In this document: positions 13,714-17,441 of the stretch, piece after piece
Position numbering within the stretch: position 1 is the first letter of the stretch
Layout: each line of letters starts with the position of its first letter
DNA from: Undivivens sp041654215
GTDB lineage: Bacteria; Omnitrophota; Gorgyraeia; Gygaellales; Profunditerraquicolaceae
Reading direction: 5' to 3'
NCBI GenBank assembly: GCA_041654215.1
Contig: JBAZDY010000026.1
Span: 1-17,441 of the forward strand
DNA length: 17,441 nt
Notes under the pieces: generated by a model
The model's database searches: none
The model's input: the letters and a program-made list of their open reading frames with translations, nothing else
What the model was told of the DNA's origin: nothing
Translations under genes and position numbers: made by a program

Positions 13714-15543
13714 ATGAAGATATCTTTTATACCGGTATATATCCTGGCGGCGGCCGCGTTAACGGCTTCTCTTTTTTTCTGCCGGCCGTCTTTTGCGCAG
13801 GAAGAGAAAAAAGAAACGCCGGTTCGGATCGAATTCTCTCTTGATGTTTCCGGGCAGACTTCGCCGCGCCCGAAAATATTCGCGCCTTCGATAGACCTCA
13901 GCGGAAGGGGCGGCGGTTTTGATCCCTCACGTCCGCAGTCTGCAGCCGGGGACGAGCCGTTCAGAAGATGGAGCGAAGAGATCGGGTTCCCCGGTTATTA
14001 CCGTCTGCAGTTCGACCTCTGGGAGACTGCCCAGTTGAAGGACAATAGCGAAGCGCTGGAGAAGCAGACGGCTTATTATCGCGGCATCATCGACAAAATA
14101 TGTTCTTCCGGCGGAACGGTGATCATGACTTTTTTCGGCACCCCCGCCGGAATGGGAAAAGTGCTGGATAAAAGAAGCCAGCTGTTGGATCCGCAGGAAT
14201 TCAGGAAGCTGGTCAAGAAATACATCAGGGAATTTAGGAACGACAAGGTTTGGTTTGAGGTCTGGAGCGCCCCCGACCTTGACGATTTTTTTCTCGGAAG
14301 CACCCAGGATTATCTGTTGCTTTACCGCAGCGTGGCCGAGGCGGTGAAGGAGGTCGAAAACGAGGACAAGGTGCAGATATATCTCGGCGGTCCCGGAACC
14401 AGCTGGTGGTATCAGAATCCCGAGGGTAATACCGTGGCGGCTCCGGAGAAAAGCCTGATCTACGAGTTGATCCGGTATTGTTCGCGGTACGGCCTGCCGC
14501 TGGATTTCATCACCTGGCATGCCTATTCCACCGACCCTTTCGCCGAGCAGTATAACACCGCATACAATAAACTGCCGGTGGAATTGATCCGGGAATGGCT
14601 TTCTTATTTCAACCTCAGCAAGGATACGCCGCTGATCATAGATGAGTGGAATTACGACAACGGACTGAACCTGCCGCAGGAGCGTTCGGAAAGAGGCAAT
14701 ATTGCCGCCAGTTACATCCCGGCCCGGCTGAAGGGAATGCAGTCTTGCGGGGTGGACGGGCAGATTTATTACTGCCTCGAGGATTTTCATTCCAACAAAA
14801 AGCATGTCACCCGCAATATCGGAGCCTTCTGGTTCGATTCGCGGGGTAACCAGTATAAAGGCGGTCCGAAGGCGGCTTACAGCGTTTTTCGCATGCTCCA
14901 GTCGCTCGGGGACAATTTTTATCAGATCTCTCCTTCGGCCGCCGGCAAAGGGGATCTCGGCATTCTGGCCGGCAGGGACGGCCAGAGAGTGAACGTGCTG
15001 GTTTATAATTACGTGAATCCCGAGGCAGCCAGGGATATGCTTTCCAGAAGCGTGGGATTGCTTAACGCCGCGGAGAGAAAGATCCTTTTGCGCATGATAA
15101 AAGACGGCACTTACGGACGCTTGCTTTCCAGGCAGACGGACGTGCAGTCGCTCTGGGGGGTCACGAAGAGATTGCGGTCGCTGTTCGCCGACGCGGTCGC
15201 GCGCAACGATGAGATTGAAAAGAAAAAATCGGCCGTCCAGCCGTTCAGGATCACGCTGAAGAACATCAAAGGGGATTACCTGGCGCGTAAATACGTGTCG
15301 GATTTTTCTTGCGTTAAGGATTGCGTTTTTTCTCCGGCCCAGGAAAGAGCGGTTTTCTGTTCCGGGACATTGGAAGAGACGGCGGAACTGCCGGCATATT
15401 CCGTGATGTTGTTTTCTTTCGAGCCGAAACCCGAGGAACCGCCCGCTGCTCCCACGGCTGCGCAGGACGGACAACCCAAGCCGGCGGACTTCCCGGCTGT
15501 CCCGGCGGAGCAGTCCGCCCAGGAGAAGAAGAACGTTCCTTAG
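13714..15543 (+). CDS. Secreted GH39-like glycoside hydrolase homologue with altered catalytic acid/base
   Basis: The product has 609 residues. A signal peptide (1-28, ending PSFA before QEEKKE) is followed by a clan GH-A type barrel resembling GH39 (about 50-400), a beta-rich C-terminal part (about 404-568) and a Pro/Ala/Gln-rich tail (571-609). Barrel landmarks are RLQFDLWE (97-104), VWFEVWSAPDL (179-189), ITWHAYS (266-272) and TPLIIDEWNYD (305-315). GH39 enzymes normally read WNEP at the second site, where Glu is the acid/base. Here it is W184-S185-A186-P187, so that Glu is missing, while the nucleophile candidate E311 remains. The protein may be a carbohydrate-binding pseudo-enzyme or use another residue. 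GAAGGGGAT (13703-13711) is its ribosome binding site, 12 bases after ymdB. Substrate unknown. Confidence 0.75.
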   Translation: MKISFIPVYILAAAALTASLFFCRPSFAQEEKKETPVRIEFSLDVSGQTSPRPKIFAPSIDLSGRGGGFDPSRPQSAAGDEPFRRWSEEIGFPGYYRLQFDLWETAQLKDNSEALEKQTAYYRGIIDKICSSGGTVIMTFFGTPAGMGKVLDKRSQLLDPQEFRKLVKKYIREFRNDKVWFEVWSAPDLDDFFLGSTQDYLLLYRSVAEAVKEVENEDKVQIYLGGPGTSWWYQNPEGNTVAAPEKSLIYELIRYCSRYGLPLDFITWHAYSTDPFAEQYNTAYNKLPVELIREWLSYFNLSKDTPLIIDEWNYDNGLNLPQERSERGNIAASYIPARLKGMQSCGVDGQIYYCLEDFHSNKKHVTRNIGAFWFDSRGNQYKGGPKAAYSVFRMLQSLGDNFYQISPSAAGKGDLGILAGRDGQRVNVLVYNYVNPEAARDMLSRSVGLLNAAERKILLRMIKDGTYGRLLSRQTDVQSLWGVTKRLRSLFADAVARNDEIEKKKSAVQPFRITLKNIKGDYLARKYVSDFSCVKDCVFSPAQERAVFCSGTLEETAELPAYSVMLFSFEPKPEEPPAAPTAAQDGQPKPADFPAVPAEQSAQEKKNVP

Positions 15544-15547
15544 ACGG

Positions 15548-16894
15548 ATGAAGAACATTCCGGAAGACGAAGAAGATTTTTTTACCGGACGACCGGAAAA
15601 GGGGCGGAAGATTTTTACCGTCTCGGAGATAAACCGCCGGATAAAGGAACTAATGGAGGAGGGGTTCCCGGAGGTGTGGGTGGAAGGGGAGGTTTCCGGG
15701 GCGACGAGAATAGCCACGGGAACCGTATTCTTTAATTTAAAAGACGCCTCCGGCCTTTTGAAATGCGTCATTTTTCCGCAGACGGCGCGCGGCATAAAGT
15801 TCGAGTTGAAAGACGGCGACAAGCTGATTTGCCGCGGAGGCGTCAGCGTTTATGAGAGGGACGGCCGCTATCAGCTTTATGTGCGCAGTCTGGAGCCAAA
15901 AGGTCTCGGTAGCCTGCAACTGGCCCTGGAGCAGTTGAAAAAGAAACTGGAGAAAGAAGGGCTTTTTGCTTCGGAGCATAAGCGGAAGATTCCTTATCTG
16001 CCGTCGCGCATCGGCGTCGTCACTTCCGCCTCCGGCGCCGCCTTTAAAGATATCTTGAAAGTGGCGGCCGGACGTTTCAGCGGGGTGCACGTGATTTTGT
16101 ATCCGGTTAAGGTGCAGGGAGAAGGGGCTGCCGGAGAGATCGCCTCCGCGGTCAGGGAATTCAATGCTTACAACGCGCGCGCGCGAAAAAATGAACGCAT
16201 AGAGGTTTTAATTGTCGGGCGCGGCGGCGGCAGTATCGAGGATCTCTGGGCTTTTAACGAAGAGCCGGTGGCGCGAGCGGTTTATGATTCGGAGATCCCG
16301 GTGATCTCGGCCGTGGGACACGAGAGAGACTGGACTCTTTGCGATCTGGCGGCGGACCTGCGGGCGCCGACTCCTTCGGCGGCCGCGGAACTGGTAGTTC
16401 CGGACAAAGAGGATCTGAGACAGAAACTTTCCCGGCTTACAGCTTCTCTGCAGGCGGGATTGAAGGACTTTACGCGTTCATCGAGGGAAGATTTGGATGC
16501 CCTGGCGCACCGCATGCAGATGAGCGCGGCGCATTACTTTGAGATCGGCGCAAGCCGCATGGACTCCGCCGCCAAGAAACTGCGGCTGTTAAATCCGAAG
16601 ACGATGCTTGAGCAGTTCCGCCGGAGAGTTTCCGAACTGTCCGGCAGGGCTTCAACGGCCTGGACGCATTTATTACAGATCAAGAACGAGGTTTTGAGGT
16701 CGGCCGCCGCCAATCTTAACGGATTGAGCCCTTTAAAAGTTCTTTCCAGGGGATACAGCATCACTTTTTCCGCCGCGGGCGGGGTGGTTAGAAGCGCGAG
16801 GGATGTTTCCGCCGGAGAGAACATAAGGATAAAATTACACGACGGAGAAATAACCGGTCAGGTAACGGAGGTGCGCGGAAATGGCGGAGATTAA
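15548..16894 (+). CDS. xseA: Exodeoxyribonuclease VII large subunit
   Basis: This 448-residue catalytic subunit of exonuclease VII degrades single-stranded DNA in both directions in a complex with several XseB copies. The N-terminal OB fold spans about residues 22-118 (FTVSEINRRIKELM, WVEGEVSGATR, TGTVFFNLKD). The catalytic core follows, with PYLPSRIGVVTSASGAA (149-165), the signature GRGGGSIEDLWAFNEE (224-239) and VGHERDWTLCDLAADLRAPT (256-275). A coiled coil runs about 285-385, and the C-terminus contains LSRGYSI. About 20 acidic or basic residues precede the usual start of the OB fold. The ATG at 15548 is the only reasonable start, four bases after the previous gene, but its ribosome binding site is poor (ACGG). 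Its end overlaps xseB by 14 bases. Confidence 0.96.
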   Translation: MKNIPEDEEDFFTGRPEKGRKIFTVSEINRRIKELMEEGFPEVWVEGEVSGATRIATGTVFFNLKDASGLLKCVIFPQTARGIKFELKDGDKLICRGGVSVYERDGRYQLYVRSLEPKGLGSLQLALEQLKKKLEKEGLFASEHKRKIPYLPSRIGVVTSASGAAFKDILKVAAGRFSGVHVILYPVKVQGEGAAGEIASAVREFNAYNARARKNERIEVLIVGRGGGSIEDLWAFNEEPVARAVYDSEIPVISAVGHERDWTLCDLAADLRAPTPSAAAELVVPDKEDLRQKLSRLTASLQAGLKDFTRSSREDLDALAHRMQMSAAHYFEIGASRMDSAAKKLRLLNPKTMLEQFRRRVSELSGRASTAWTHLLQIKNEVLRSAAANLNGLSPLKVLSRGYSITFSAAGGVVRSARDVSAGENIRIKLHDGEITGQVTEVRGNGGD

Positions 16895-17114
16895 ATTTGA
16901 AGAGGCGTTGAAAAAACTGGAAAAGATAGTCGAAGACCTGGAAAAGGGCGAGTTGACTTTGGACGAGGCGCTTAAGAAATACCAGGAAGGAATAGAATTA
17001 TCGCGCGCCTGTTCTTCGCGCTTGGAAAGCACGCGCAAGAAGATAGAAGTCCTCTCGAAGAACAGAAAAGGCGATTTCGACCTTAAACCCTTTGAGGACG
17101 GGAAGGACGAATAG
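16881..17114 (+). CDS. xseB: Exodeoxyribonuclease VII small subunit
   Basis: This 77-residue helical protein binds the XseA coiled coil in the exonuclease VII complex. It contains the family pattern FEEALKKLEKIVEDLEKGEL (6-25), then LDEALKKYQEGIELSRAC (27-44). Its length is normal for XseB. Its ATG lies 14 bases inside xseA, preceded by GGAGGTGCG (16867-16875), so translation of the two subunits is coupled. dxs follows after five bases; xseA-xseB-dxs (often with ispA) is a common bacterial order. Confidence 0.96.
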   Translation: MAEIKFEEALKKLEKIVEDLEKGELTLDEALKKYQEGIELSRACSSRLESTRKKIEVLSKNRKGDFDLKPFEDGKDE

Positions 17115-17119
17115 GAATA

Positions 17120-17441
17120 ATGCTGCTGGAACGCGTTAATTCTCCCGCCGACCTGCGCGGGCTGCCCCTGGACAAGTTGCCGGAACTTGCCGGTGAAATA
17201 CGTCGCCGTATATTGGATGTGGTTTCCGTAAACGGCGGACATCTGGCTTCCAGCCTCGGGGCAGTGGAACTCGCGATCGCCCTTCACTACTGCCTCGACA
17301 CCCCGCGGGACAAGATCGTCTGGGATGTCGGCCACCAGACCTACGCCCATAAAATCATAACCGGCAGAAATGCCGGATTCGCCGGGCTGCGTAAATACGG
17401 CGGCCTGAGCGGCTTCCCCTGCAAAGAGGAATCGGAATACG
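17120..17441 (+). CDS. dxs: 1-deoxy-D-xylulose-5-phosphate synthase, N-terminal part (3' end outside window)
   Basis: This thiamine-diphosphate enzyme condenses pyruvate with glyceraldehyde 3-phosphate, the first step of the MEP isoprenoid pathway. The 107 visible residues include NGGHLASSLGAVELAIALHY (His expected to act in catalysis), then DKIVWDVGHQTYAHKIITGR and LSGFPCKEESEY, all standard Dxs N-terminal blocks. The start at 17120 follows AGGAATA and is five bases after the xseB stop. The frame is open to the last base, so the gene continues beyond the window. Confidence 0.97.
   Translation, partial: MLLERVNSPADLRGLPLDKLPELAGEIRRRILDVVSVNGGHLASSLGAVELAIALHYCLDTPRDKIVWDVGHQTYAHKIITGRNAGFAGLRKYGGLSGFPCKEESEY

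Noticed and set aside
13927..15822. A 631-codon open frame on the minus strand opposite the GH39-like gene
   Set aside because: It has no recognisable domain, is low-complexity and Arg/Leu/Gly-rich, and is the mirror of a GC-rich coding strand whose product has clear domain landmarks and a ribosome binding site.
1..17441. CRISPR arrays, tRNA genes, insertion sequences, prophage or defence modules
   Set aside because: I looked for repeated units, cloverleaf patterns and transposase, integrase or nuclease-toxin proteins on both strands and saw none.

Overview
The window is almost wholly coding on the + strand. It reads as a chromosomal housekeeping segment from a moderately GC-rich, Gram-negative-type bacterium: there is a lipobox lipoprotein, exported proteins, AGG/GGAG ribosome binding sites and sigma70-like promoters. 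The mix of genes (a translation block joined to a Trk potassium system, a MetV homologue, RNase Y plus YmdB, a GH39-like secreted protein, a shortened PheT) is compatible with a poorly cultured lineage such as Omnitrophota or another PVC-related or deltaproteobacterial-like group. That placement is a low-confidence inference from gene content. I see no tRNA, rRNA, CRISPR array, insertion sequence, phage gene or defence cluster.

Layout. 1-1006: translation block, the 3' part of infC, then rpmI (L35) and rplT (L20). 1040-4071: K+ uptake block, two tandem single-RCK TrkA proteins, a 40-residue single-helix membrane protein and TrkH, with the last two overlapping by ATGA. 4073-4582: an exported OB-fold protein whose 3' end overlaps pheS by 52 nt. 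4531-7632: pheS and pheT; PheT lacks the tRNA-binding OB domain usually inserted near residue 40. 7660-7866: a strong promoter and a 6S RNA (ssrS-type) ending in a T7 run. 7889-9229: rarA. 9230-9543: a mostly empty 314-base gap with a possible gene remnant. 9544-10702: a YHS-domain metal-binding membrane protein, an entericidin-like lipoprotein and metV. 10715-11284: 5-formyltetrahydrofolate cyclo-ligase, apparently with its own promoter and a nearly leaderless message. 11367-13701: rny and ymdB. 13714-15543: a secreted GH39-like protein missing the usual catalytic acid/base. 15548-17441: xseA, xseB and the start of dxs.

How it fits together. IF3, L35, L20 and PheRS serve translation. TrkA1, TrkA2 and TrkH form a regulated potassium channel. 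MetV and the cyclo-ligase belong to one-carbon folate metabolism. RNase Y and YmdB handle RNA turnover and cyclic-nucleotide signalling. Exonuclease VII and RarA serve DNA repair and fork maintenance. Dxs starts isoprenoid synthesis. 6S RNA beside a 5-FCL gene is an old bacterial neighbourhood (ssrS-ygfA); here rarA, the YHS protein, the lipoprotein and metV lie between the two.

I did not find an obvious new multi-gene system. The most interesting points are the 6S RNA locus, the shortened PheT, the GH39-like protein with its acid/base residue replaced, the tiny membrane protein in the Trk operon, and the predicted leaderless cyclo-ligase message.
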